Shown: piece by piece, positions 53,851 through 61,208 of the stretch
Numbering within the stretch: position 1 is the stretch's first letter
How the letters are laid out: the number at the start of each line of letters is the position of its first letter
NCBI GenBank assembly: GCA_041748655.1
Contig: JBGTCV010000081.1
Location: 1 to 64,000 of the forward strand
DNA from: Leptofilum sp041748655
Lineage (GTDB): Bacteria > Chloroflexota > Anaerolineae > Promineifilales > Promineifilaceae
Direction: 5' to 3'
DNA length: 64,000 nucleotides
Program-made: the position numbers and the translations under genes
Notes under the pieces: generated by a model
The model's input: only the letters and a program-made list of their open reading frames with translations
What the model was told of the DNA's origin: nothing
Databases searched by the model: none

Positions 53851-54590
53851 CTAAATTCTCCCGTGTGGCTGCGATAAAGCGCCGTTCGCACTTTACTTGT
53901 TAACGGATATTTTGCCTGAGGGTTGACCCAAACGGTTATAGGTACGGCCGTTTGTAAATCTGGCCCGCGTACCAGAACTTCACTCAACCGCCCGTAGTAG
54001 CGAAAGAAATCGGCTCGATTGCGCAGCTGATGCCGCGGCAAGAAACCTGAATCATTTTGTTCGGCCTGTTGTTGTAAGTGTACCATCGTGGCCCGAAGAT
54101 CATCGGGCGTCACGGACAAAGTCTCAAGGCCGATAAGCAGTACGTTGCTACAGTGCGGCCGTAGCTGACCGAATTTGCTGCAAATTGTATCAGCCAGGCG
54201 CTCATCTACAAGCGGATTTTGGGGAACGTTATGTGGAGCAGTTGGCGTGTTCTTTTGCTCGGCTTGTTGGCGAGTTACCTCCAGCATAAAAGTCAGGCTG
54301 GTGGTAAAGGTAACCGCGAAATCAGGGCAGCGCGGCTGTTCACACCGTGGTTCATAGGCCAGGCTCAGCCGTCGTTGACCCAGCAGCAAGTAGGCGGTTT
54401 CCAGTTCAAGCTTTAAATCGAACAGGCTGGCCTGGTCTGGCGTTGTGCGCAGCTTTTTGCGGATTTTGTCGCGGTAGGTGGTGACAAAGGTCATGAACCG
54501 GCGCGACGAGGCCAGCCACGCGGCCATTGGCTGCGCCAGCAGGTGTGGCTGGCCACCAAAAACGTAAGTCAGTAATTCCTCAGTTAACAA
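53847..54590 (-). CDS. Unknown protein with possible PD-(D/E)xK-like motif
   Basis: 247 residues. Early helix DLKLELETAYLLLGQ (59-73) followed by CPDFAVTF (89-96) and FMLEVTR (102-108) resembles the E...PD...ExT/K arrangement of the PD-(D/E)xK nuclease fold, though the final Lys is replaced by Thr or Arg. It is the first gene of a two-gene unit and lies 126 bases after the restriction-modification gene on the same strand, which suggests a defence-related cassette; this is inference. Confidence 0.6.
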   Translation of the reverse strand: MLTEELLTYVFGGQPHLLAQPMAAWLASSRRFMTFVTTYRDKIRKKLRTTPDQASLFDLKLELETAYLLLGQRRLSLAYEPRCEQPRCPDFAVTFTTSLTFMLEVTRQQAEQKNTPTAPHNVPQNPLVDERLADTICSKFGQLRPHCSNVLLIGLETLSVTPDDLRATMVHLQQQAEQNDSGFLPRHQLRNRADFFRYYGRLSEVLVRGPDLQTAVPITVWVNPQAKYPLTSKVRTALYRSHTGEFR

Positions 54591-54716
54591 AGTACGCCCT
54601 GCTTATCGTAAATACATTGTTTCAAAAGTTTTTCACCGGGCTCACTTTACCTTAAAAGTTATTTCGTTGGTCATCGAGCTTTGTTTTAACCTGTTCCAGG
54701 CTGACGTGTGATGGGG

Positions 54717-57700
54717 TCATTTCGGTTCGATAATCTCCAACGGCGATAAATTTTCTACAATTTCTACCGTCTCAAGGCTCACCGAAATGACCTGTTTGAT
54801 CAGGCGGAGGATGTAGGTTTCGTCGTCAAGGTTGTTGGGGTCGTTGGTGATGCCGCTGCGCGGGTCGGTTTTGATGCGGTATTGGTCGATGACCCAATCC
54901 AGGGCGGAGCGGTTGCCGAGTTTGTAGGCAAACACCTGGGGCGGGATGCCGTTCAGGGTGAGGAAGTTATTGTACTTCAGGCTGGTTTTGTCTTTGCTGA
55001 GGCGCATTTTTTCCACGCGGTAGTTCAGCGGTTCGTCCGGGTTTTCGAGTTGCTGCACGGGGTATTCGGGCTGGGATTCGTAATTGACGTGGATGTGGGC
55101 CAGGCGTTCACCGGCCTGGACGAAATGCCAGAACTGCTGCGGCTGGACGAATGGAATGCGCGGCAGTTCGCGGCGCAGGTTGGCGGCGTACGTTTCGCGG
55201 TAGGTGGGGTGGTGCAGCAGGGCATAAACGTAGTGGAAGATGTGCCATTTAGTGAGCGGTGGTGGAGATTGGTCCAATCTTTGAGATTGGACCAATCTAG
55301 GAGCGGTGGCGTAGGTGGTGCGGAACTGATCCAGCGCCCAGTCGGTGATGTTTTCGCGGCGAGTGTACGCCAAACCTCCCGGGGGTTCGGAACCCCCGGG
55401 AGGTTGCGGGGCGGCGGTATAGGTGTAGAAGGGGAAGCATTGCGTTGGCATTCCAAAACCACCAGAAAGAACCAAATTTGCAATTGTATTGGTCATAATG
55501 CTGGTAAAGGGTTTTTCAGATGCCTTATCTGACACACAAATGATGAAGTTTTCCACTTGTTTATCTGGTGTCGGTAAAAAGCTCGGAAATTGATAGACTT
55601 CTTCATTTAGAATTCTATCAAAAAATAGAAGCCTCTTTGAAAATGGCCGGTACAAAGATTCTCGAATCTTTTCAGTCTTAAATTCTGCAAAACTCCCGCG
55701 TTCCAAATCTTGTTTTAAATCACGGCTCCAACTAATTTTCGTATGATCTGTTTCAATAAAATCATTTGTTTTAGGTTTTGGATTTAGCCTGGTGTAACGA
55801 AAAACATGCTCATTATATACGTCAATTAACCTCGACATATTTTGTTCAACTGTTGCCGCGTCAAAATTATAAGCCCACGCATCCCTGCTTGTTGCAACAC
55901 CTCTACCATAAGTTGAGAATATTGCTTCACCCGCTCCACTTTTCGCTTCTTTTGTTCCAATTGGCAAGTAGGTCTCAAATGCGTCGCTTAAATCATCAGT
56001 TAACCAAGTGTTTTTTCGATTCGGGGCAAGTTCATCCCAAGTCAAGTTGAAGATGGTTTGAGCGTTTTCAATTAAATCGAATTTTTCTATTCTTGTAGCT
56101 CTAAAGTCTACAGTTGTGTAGAAAATCTTGCTGTCGTTTATATGCTTGCCACGAACAAAAAAAGTGACGCTAATACCAACCATCGCGGCCAAACCGAAAA
56201 TAGTATGCTCTTCACCTAGCGGAATGCCATCACGCATCGAATCTTTGCGAATATTACCTCTTAAATCAAGAACATAGAGATGGCTAAAATCTTCTTGCAA
56301 ATGCTTGCGCATACCATCAAAGGAAAAGTCATTGATAAAGCTGTTGTTTGTGATGAACGCAATGATTCCTTCATCACCTATCCGATCGGTTGCCCACCTA
56401 ATGGCTTTTACATAAACATCAGATAAGGCATTTTTATTCGTTGCTTTAGAATCTTTTGAATAAGTCTCAGCAACACGCTCATCTAGCACAGGGTATTGCC
56501 TATTTTTATTATTATCATTCTCGTTGATCTGTTTTGCGTTGTACGGCGGGTTGCCGATGATGACAAAGATGGGGCTGTTTTTCTGGCGCTGGACGCGCTG
56601 GGTGTTCTCCGGGGCAAAGAGGGGCATTTGCCGCCCTTCGGCCAGTTCAAAGGTGTCCACCAGCGAGATGCCGTTAAACGGTTCGTAGCGGCCCGTCAGC
56701 TCGTAATACTCATGCTCAATGTTCATGCTGGCAATGTAATAGGGCAGCAGCATCACCTCGTTGCAAAACAGTTCGTGTTTGTATTTGTAGGGCAGCTTGC
56801 TCTTGGGTATCTGGCGCATGACGCGCAAGTGGAAGTTGCCTGTACCCACAAACGGGTCCAAAATGGCCACGCCGTCGCTCGCTAAACCGTCAGGTTTAGC
56901 AAATTCCCGCTTAAGAATGTCGTCCACGGAGCGCACCATAAAGTCCACAATCGGCTGCGGCGTGTAGACAATGCCGTGGGTGTCGGCCACCTTCACGCTA
57001 AAGCCCTGGAAAAACTTCTCGTAGACCGTGTTCAAAAAGTCCTGTTTCTCGCTAAACTCCTCGATGGTGGCGGCGGTGGTTTCGATGGCCCCGTAGAAGC
57101 GGTCCAGGCTGCGCAAAAAGTCGTGGCGGCTAAAGCTGCGGCTGGTGAGGGCGCTGATCACCTTCTCAATTTCGCGGGCAATGATGTTGCGCTGGGCAAA
57201 GTCCGGATTATTGAACACCTTGCGGAAGATGCGCTCGGTGAGCAGATGCTGGATGAGCATCTCTTCCACCGCCTCATCGGCCAGATTGGGGTTGATGGCG
57301 TCGCGCATGAGCTGCTTGAAGCCAGTCAGGGCGTCACGGAACGCCTTGTTTTGCTTGCGCTCCACCTCGATGAGAGCCAGCAAGCTTTGGGCCAGCTCCG
57401 GCACGCGCTCCTTGAACTCCTCCACGGCCACGTCCCACTGCTCAAATTCGGGCGGCTGGTATTCGCAGAACAGCTTGAGCACTTCCACCAGGTTGTCGGG
57501 GTTGGTGATCGGTTCGTCGAAGAGGATGCGGCCGTTCTGCACCAAAATCGCCCGTTCGGGAGCCTGAAACAAAATATTGTCCTGCGGGTAGCCTTCGCTG
57601 AACTTCTTCTTCACCTCCAGCGCCAGATCATCGTTACTGCCTTTGGCCTCCCAGATGCCGTGGCGCAGCTTGAACTCGTCCAAAAAGACGCCATCGGCGC

Positions 57701-57902
57701 GCAGGGCGCGGCGACCCTTGCGCGGAATCTGGTGCTGCTCGGCCAGCGTCCAGCCCATGCGGCTGGCGCAGGCGCGCAGCAGGTTGGCAAACTGCGGCGC
57801 AACAGCACCCTCGTGCAGCAGGCTGAGCTGCTGTACTTTTTTGAGCGCCTTAAAGTAGTCGCTGACGGGTTTGTGAGTCGGTTTCAGGTTCAGGTAGGGC
57901 AT
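54717..57902 (-). CDS. Type ISP/IIG-like restriction-modification enzyme without helicase domain
   Basis: 1061 residues. N-terminal PD-(D/E)xK nuclease candidate with D70 and E85-A-K87 (GIWEAKGSN). A helical connector (150-300) leads to an N6-adenine methyltransferase domain with YTPQPIVDFMV (313-323), motif I DPFVGTGNFHL (349-359) and catalytic NPPY (451-454), followed by a target-recognition region and a type ISP C-terminal domain (RRENITDWALDQF, HIFHYVYALLHHPTYRETYA). The SNF2-type helicase of LlaGI/LlaBIII is missing. Bases 55480-56520 are much more AT-rich than the ends. Two perfect palindromes lie in frame (55266-55298, 55373-55405). No ACGGCCGT occurs in its 3.2 kb. Confidence 0.92.
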   Translation of the reverse strand: MPYLNLKPTHKPVSDYFKALKKVQQLSLLHEGAVAPQFANLLRACASRMGWTLAEQHQIPRKGRRALRADGVFLDEFKLRHGIWEAKGSNDDLALEVKKKFSEGYPQDNILFQAPERAILVQNGRILFDEPITNPDNLVEVLKLFCEYQPPEFEQWDVAVEEFKERVPELAQSLLALIEVERKQNKAFRDALTGFKQLMRDAINPNLADEAVEEMLIQHLLTERIFRKVFNNPDFAQRNIIAREIEKVISALTSRSFSRHDFLRSLDRFYGAIETTAATIEEFSEKQDFLNTVYEKFFQGFSVKVADTHGIVYTPQPIVDFMVRSVDDILKREFAKPDGLASDGVAILDPFVGTGNFHLRVMRQIPKSKLPYKYKHELFCNEVMLLPYYIASMNIEHEYYELTGRYEPFNGISLVDTFELAEGRQMPLFAPENTQRVQRQKNSPIFVIIGNPPYNAKQINENDNNKNRQYPVLDERVAETYSKDSKATNKNALSDVYVKAIRWATDRIGDEGIIAFITNNSFINDFSFDGMRKHLQEDFSHLYVLDLRGNIRKDSMRDGIPLGEEHTIFGLAAMVGISVTFFVRGKHINDSKIFYTTVDFRATRIEKFDLIENAQTIFNLTWDELAPNRKNTWLTDDLSDAFETYLPIGTKEAKSGAGEAIFSTYGRGVATSRDAWAYNFDAATVEQNMSRLIDVYNEHVFRYTRLNPKPKTNDFIETDHTKISWSRDLKQDLERGSFAEFKTEKIRESLYRPFSKRLLFFDRILNEEVYQFPSFLPTPDKQVENFIICVSDKASEKPFTSIMTNTIANLVLSGGFGMPTQCFPFYTYTAAPQPPGGSEPPGGLAYTRRENITDWALDQFRTTYATAPRLVQSQRLDQSPPPLTKWHIFHYVYALLHHPTYRETYAANLRRELPRIPFVQPQQFWHFVQAGERLAHIHVNYESQPEYPVQQLENPDEPLNYRVEKMRLSKDKTSLKYNNFLTLNGIPPQVFAYKLGNRSALDWVIDQYRIKTDPRSGITNDPNNLDDETYILRLIKQVISVSLETVEIVENLSPLEIIEPK
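55266..55298. repeat. In-frame palindrome 1 in the restriction enzyme gene
   Basis: Perfect 15-base arms (AGATTGGTCCAATCT at 55266-55280, complement at 55284-55298). Encodes about residues 869-879 (LVQSQRLDQS) between two conserved blocks. Confidence 0.9.
55373..55405. repeat. In-frame palindrome 2 in the restriction enzyme gene
   Basis: Perfect 16-base arms (AACCTCCCGGGGGTTC at 55373-55388, complement at 55390-55405) around one base. Encodes about residues 833-844 (PPGGSEPPGGL), just before the conserved RRENITDWAL block. Confidence 0.9.
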
Positions 57903-57968
57903 CTGTTATTCCAATTGTTTGTTGAGATAAGCGGCGTAGGGTGGATTTTAGCATAGATTAGCGCAACT

Positions 57969-58001
57969 TACCCCAGCCCTCCCCCTGCGAGGGTTGGGGT
58001 G
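57969..58001. repeat. GC-rich hairpin between the restriction enzyme and FAD oxidoreductase genes
   Basis: ACCCCAGCCCTCCCC pairs with GAGGGTTGGGGT, a fragment related to the CCCTCCCCCTAAC repeats at 60.2 and 61.1 kb. Nothing else is seen in 57903-58080. Confidence 0.55.
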
Positions 58002-58080
58002 GAGCGTGATGCGGAAAATGGCTCCGGTCGCGCATCACGACTGTTACCCTCGAGCCAAAAAAGTTTGCGTTCTTCACCCC

Positions 58081-59517
58081 TCACCGATGCGGCTCGCGGG
58101 GCAGGCGTCCCGTGAGCCGGGTCATTACCTGGTAGCCCAGCCAGCGGAACGGGTCCAGTGGCACCGGCGAATAATCGGCCCCGATGAAGGGCAGGCCGCG
58201 CCACTGTTCGTCACTGCCGCTGTAGAGATCGGTGAGCACGCTGCCCGCCATGTTGGCCGCCGTGACGCCGTGCCCGCTGTAGCCCAGCGCGTAATAGACA
58301 TTGTTGTACTCGCCGCGCACCCCCATAAAGCAGTTGCGCCGCAAAGTGATGGCCAGCGTGCCCGTCCAGCGGTAGGCGCGGCGCAAACCGCCGCTGCCGG
58401 TGAGATATTGCCCCATCGTCTGCTGCATCTCGGCAAAGGCGGGGTCGGCGCTGTCTGGCGTGCCGGGGTAAGCAGTGCGGTTGTTGAACAGGTAGCTATA
58501 CGAAATATTGCTGCCACCGCCAAACACGATGTGCCCTTCACGGGTGCGCGTCGCGTAGGAGATGCGGTTGAGATCGTCTGAAAAGCCCGCCGCGCCGTGC
58601 CAGCCCAGCTGGCTGGCCGCCTCGTCGCTGAGCGGATCGGTGGCGAAGACGTGGGAGTGGAGCGGGAAAAACGCCTTGCGGAAGTAGCCCAGCTTGCCAG
58701 TGTAGCCGTTAGTCGCCAGCACAATCGCTTTGGCCTTCACGGAGCCGTGGCTGGTACTGATTTCTATGGTGGGGCCTTCTTTGATTTTGGTAACGGCCGT
58801 ATTCTCATAAATCTTTACCCCGCGTGCCTCCAGCACCGGGCGCAAACCCCGGATAAGCTGCACCCCGTTCAGCTGCCCCTCACCGGGATCAAACAGCCCG
58901 CCATAAATGCCGTTGAGGCTGATCTTTTGCCGCACCTGGGCCGCGTCCCAAAACTGCACCGGCACGCCGATGCTGTTCAGATGGGCCACTTCGGCCTGCG
59001 CCTCGACGGCCCGCTGCTCGTTGGTGAACACCTCAAAACAGCCGTCCCGCCGGTAGCTCACGTCCAGATTGTGCGTCTGAATGATTTGCGCGATGCTGTC
59101 GATGGTCTGGCTGGTGGCGTGGTAGACGCGAGCGGTCATCTCATCGCTCATTGGGCCAACGCCGTAGACCCAGTTGAGCATCATGCCGCCATTGCGCCCG
59201 CTGGCTCCGTTGGCCAGCGATTTGGCCTCTAGCAAAACAACCCGCTTTTCCGGGTAGCGCTGGCTGAACTGGTAGGCTGTCGAAATCCCGGTATACCCGC
59301 CACCGATGATGCATAAATCGGCCGTTTCTGCCCCACTGAGCGCGGCATTTGGCCGATAATCTGGCGTATACGAAGCCCACACCGACCGATTTTCATCAAT
59401 CTCCAGCTTTTCCCAGCGCAGCGGGTAGCTCAACCGGGCCGATGCCCTCGCCACCCGGAACAACCCCTTTTCAATTTTCTTCGTCAACGAATCCGAACTA
59501 CTCATACCTTTAACCAT
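58081..59517 (-). CDS. FAD-dependent oxidoreductase (DAO family)
   Basis: 478 residues. FAD-binding Rossmann motif LCIIGGGYTGISTAYQF near 68-84, EAKSLANGASGRNGG near 96-110, and a C-terminal GYSGHGVTAANMAG segment near 422-435. This is the DAO/glycine-oxidase fold of gamma-glutamylputrescine oxidase-like (PuuB) enzymes, which oxidise amines to aldehydes. Substrate unproven; no other putrescine genes are nearby. ATG 59505 four codons downstream is an equally possible start (AAAGG sits just before it). Confidence 0.9.
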   Translation of the reverse strand: MVKGMSSSDSLTKKIEKGLFRVARASARLSYPLRWEKLEIDENRSVWASYTPDYRPNAALSGAETADLCIIGGGYTGISTAYQFSQRYPEKRVVLLEAKSLANGASGRNGGMMLNWVYGVGPMSDEMTARVYHATSQTIDSIAQIIQTHNLDVSYRRDGCFEVFTNEQRAVEAQAEVAHLNSIGVPVQFWDAAQVRQKISLNGIYGGLFDPGEGQLNGVQLIRGLRPVLEARGVKIYENTAVTKIKEGPTIEISTSHGSVKAKAIVLATNGYTGKLGYFRKAFFPLHSHVFATDPLSDEAASQLGWHGAAGFSDDLNRISYATRTREGHIVFGGGSNISYSYLFNNRTAYPGTPDSADPAFAEMQQTMGQYLTGSGGLRRAYRWTGTLAITLRRNCFMGVRGEYNNVYYALGYSGHGVTAANMAGSVLTDLYSGSDEQWRGLPFIGADYSPVPLDPFRWLGYQVMTRLTGRLPREPHR

Positions 59518-59626
59518 TCACCATACATCATTCACATTTTACCATTAGAACGGCCGTATTTTAGCACAGGACCCACAACCCTTCTCCCTCAAAAAAGCAC
59601 CCGGCAAACGCGATTTCTTGTGAATA

Positions 59627-59817
59627 AAAAATTAATTCGGGTAATAAACTTGTCATGCTGAGGTCCTCCGAAGCATCCCGCCCGCTTGATAACCAGTGGA
59701 ACTTTGTTTTTGCCAAAGCACTTGCCATGTGCTCCTTGCGGGATTCTTCGCTTCGCTCAGGCTTGTGCTGAGCTTGCCGAAGTAATGACAAAATAACTAC
59801 CTGATTATTTTCTTAAA
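59627..59817 (+). mobile_element. MITE-like element, family A copy 2
   Basis: About 190 bases with imperfect terminal inverted repeats of nearly 30 bases (AAAATTAATTCGGGTAATAA... at the left; the complement of AACTACCTGATTATTTTCTT at the right), both leading to TTGTCAT, and a palindromic core of GTCATGCTGAGG...GAAGCATCCCGC against its degenerate complement. The core matches both tandem copies at 51594-51957. Confidence 0.65.
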
Positions 59818-59901
59818 CTACAACCAATCGCGGCTACGAAATTGTAACGGCCGTTTCGCCAGTTGGGGGAAAAACATACCGTATTTTCGTGCCAAATCGG
59901 G

Positions 59902-59930
59902 TTGACTTTTTAGAACATGCGTGCTATTAT
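59902..59930 (+). promoter_or_regulatory. Strong sigma70-type promoter
   Basis: TTGACT at 59902-59907, exactly 17 bases, TATTAT at 59925-59930. It is the best consensus promoter in the window and faces a region without a credible protein gene. Confidence 0.65.
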
Positions 59931-59936
59931 CTTTTG

Positions 59937-60124
59937 CAGACATACGGAACCCTCTTCCCTCTTCTCAAACCCTCATACCCTCTTCCCCCCAAAACAGTGG
60001 CGCTGGTAAGTGCGACCCTTACCAGCGCCACACTCCTCTTCTACACAATCGACCAACGGGGGCACCACAGCAGCAAAAGAGAACAGAGGCAAGAGCTTAC
60101 GAACCTTTGGTTCGGTTTTTTGTT
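59937..60124 (+). ncRNA. Candidate small RNA (6S-like layout)
   Basis: From the promoter at 59902 to the terminator at 60100 a transcript of about 188 nt is predicted. Its 5' part (CTCTTCCCTCTTCTC near 59952-59966) can pair with GAGAACAGAGGCAAGAG near 60079-60095. A perfect 14-base apical stem (GTGGCGCTGGTAAG at 59997-60010, complement at 60018-60031) is separated from the closing stem by large unpaired stretches. Closing stem, open middle, apical hairpin and own terminator fit the layout and length of 6S RNA, but no conserved sequence was verified. The open frame across it (59889-60128) has no ribosome site and simply reads the hairpins. Confidence 0.4.
60100..60124 (+). terminator. Intrinsic terminator of the candidate small RNA
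   Basis: CGAACC TTT GGTTCG stem-loop followed by GTTTTTTGTTTT. Confidence 0.8.
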
Positions 60125-60140
60125 TTAGGAACGCATATTA

Positions 60141-60240
60141 AATAACTTGCACATCTTCCCTCCCCCTAACCCCATCCCAAAGGGATGGGGGACTTCTGTC
60201 CCCTCCCCCTGTGGGGGAGGGCTAGGGAGGGGGAAAACCG
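60141..60240. repeat. CCCTCCCCCTAAC repeat, left copy
   Basis: Starts AATAACTTGCACATCTTCCC, contains CCCATCCC AAA GGGATGGG and CCCCTCCCCC...GGGGGAGGG hairpins, and ends GGGGGAAAACCG. It lies 12 bases before the membrane protein gene and is a directly repeated mate of 61087-61198. Confidence 0.8.
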
Positions 60241-60252
60241 TGGAGAACAATC

Positions 60253-61074
60253 ATGAAGACACAGGGCATACAAAATAGTGGCGGCAAGCCGCGCCCTAAC
60301 CAGACCGGCAGCAATCTGCTGCTAGGGCTAAATTTACCGCAAAAAAGCATCGTGGGCGTCATTTTGGTGGTGGCGCTGTTGGCGTTTGAGCTGTTTAACT
60401 TTGATACCACGCGCTATGCCCTCAACAGCTTGCTGGGGGATGTGCGCTTTGCGGGCGTGGGCTGGGCCACCATTCTGGCCATTGCCTTTTGCGCCATTGA
60501 TTTTGCCGGATTGGCCCGGCTGTTTACGCCAGAACGGGGGCAGGATGAGCCAACGGCCGTTTGGTATCTCATGGGTGCCTGGCTGCTGGGGGCCACGATG
60601 AACGCCGTCATGACCTGGTGGGCCATCTCCCTAACCCTGCTGACGCATGATTTTGGCAACGAGGTGCTGAGCCGGGAGCAGCTGCTGCGCTGGGTGCCCT
60701 TTTTTGTGGCCACGCTGGTCTGGCTGACGCGCATCTTGTTCATCGGAGCCATTTCGGTAGCGGGCGAACATCTGTTTGCCACGTCCCAGCGCCAGATCAG
60801 CAGGCTGCCTGCCGGGGAACGGCCGTCTGTCGAGAAACGGCCGTCTGCCAGGGAACAGCCGTATCCCACCCCACCTGTCCGCCGTGCGCCTGCTGTTGAA
60901 CGGCCGTTCCGACCCAATCCGGCCCCCATGCGCGCCCGCCCGCAGCATTCCCAGCAGCATTCCCAGACGGAAAACGGCCAGCCAAACGCCCGCACCCCAC
61001 TCAACCGAACCAATCCAGGTCGCCCCGGCGGACTGCAAGCCCCAGGGCGCTCGCAATCTCGCCCCCGTCGCTAA
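60253..61074 (+). CDS. Four-helix membrane protein with repeat-encoded basic tail
   Basis: 273 residues. Four transmembrane segments (about 33-50, 66-90, 100-122, 142-165). The C-terminal 90 residues are Pro/Arg/Gln-rich and soluble; within them three closely spaced ACGGCCGT sites, plus one near-match, produce ERPS, EKRPS and ERPF peptides. No family recognised. The gene is bracketed by two copies of the CCCTCCCCCTAAC repeat. Ribosome site GTGGAG precedes ATG 60253. Confidence 0.7.
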   Translation: MKTQGIQNSGGKPRPNQTGSNLLLGLNLPQKSIVGVILVVALLAFELFNFDTTRYALNSLLGDVRFAGVGWATILAIAFCAIDFAGLARLFTPERGQDEPTAVWYLMGAWLLGATMNAVMTWWAISLTLLTHDFGNEVLSREQLLRWVPFFVATLVWLTRILFIGAISVAGEHLFATSQRQISRLPAGERPSVEKRPSAREQPYPTPPVRRAPAVERPFRPNPAPMRARPQHSQQHSQTENGQPNARTPLNRTNPGRPGGLQAPGRSQSRPRR

Positions 61075-61086
61075 GGCAGGCACATT

Positions 61087-61198
61087 ACATAACTTGCGCA
61101 TTTACCCTCCCCCTAACCCCCTCCCTTTGGGAGGGGGGACTCCTGTCCCCTCCCCATGTGGGGGAGGGCTAGGGAGGGGGTAAACCGTAAGTTATTAA
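61087..61198. repeat. CCCTCCCCCTAAC repeat, right copy
   Basis: Starts ATAACTTGCGCATTTACCC, has CCTCCC TTT GGGAGG and CCCCTCCCC...GGGGAGGG hairpins and ends GGTAAACCGTAAGTTAT, so the ends are themselves inverted. It may also terminate both converging genes. Confidence 0.8.
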
Positions 61199-61208
61199 AT
61201 TTCTGTTC

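Noticed and set aside
54717..57902. Idea that ACGGCCGT is the recognition site of the local restriction enzyme
   Set aside because: Type ISP/IIG enzymes recognise asymmetric sites and methylate adenine, and restriction usually selects against its site; an 8-base palindrome with about 105 copies does not fit.
56976..57956. Plus-strand open frame of 326 codons opposite the restriction enzyme
   Set aside because: Antisense to the nuclease and methyltransferase motifs and without a ribosome site.
59889..60128. Possible 79-residue protein in the candidate small RNA region
   Set aside because: No ribosome site, and the frame runs through a perfect hairpin and a terminator; an RNA gene fits better.
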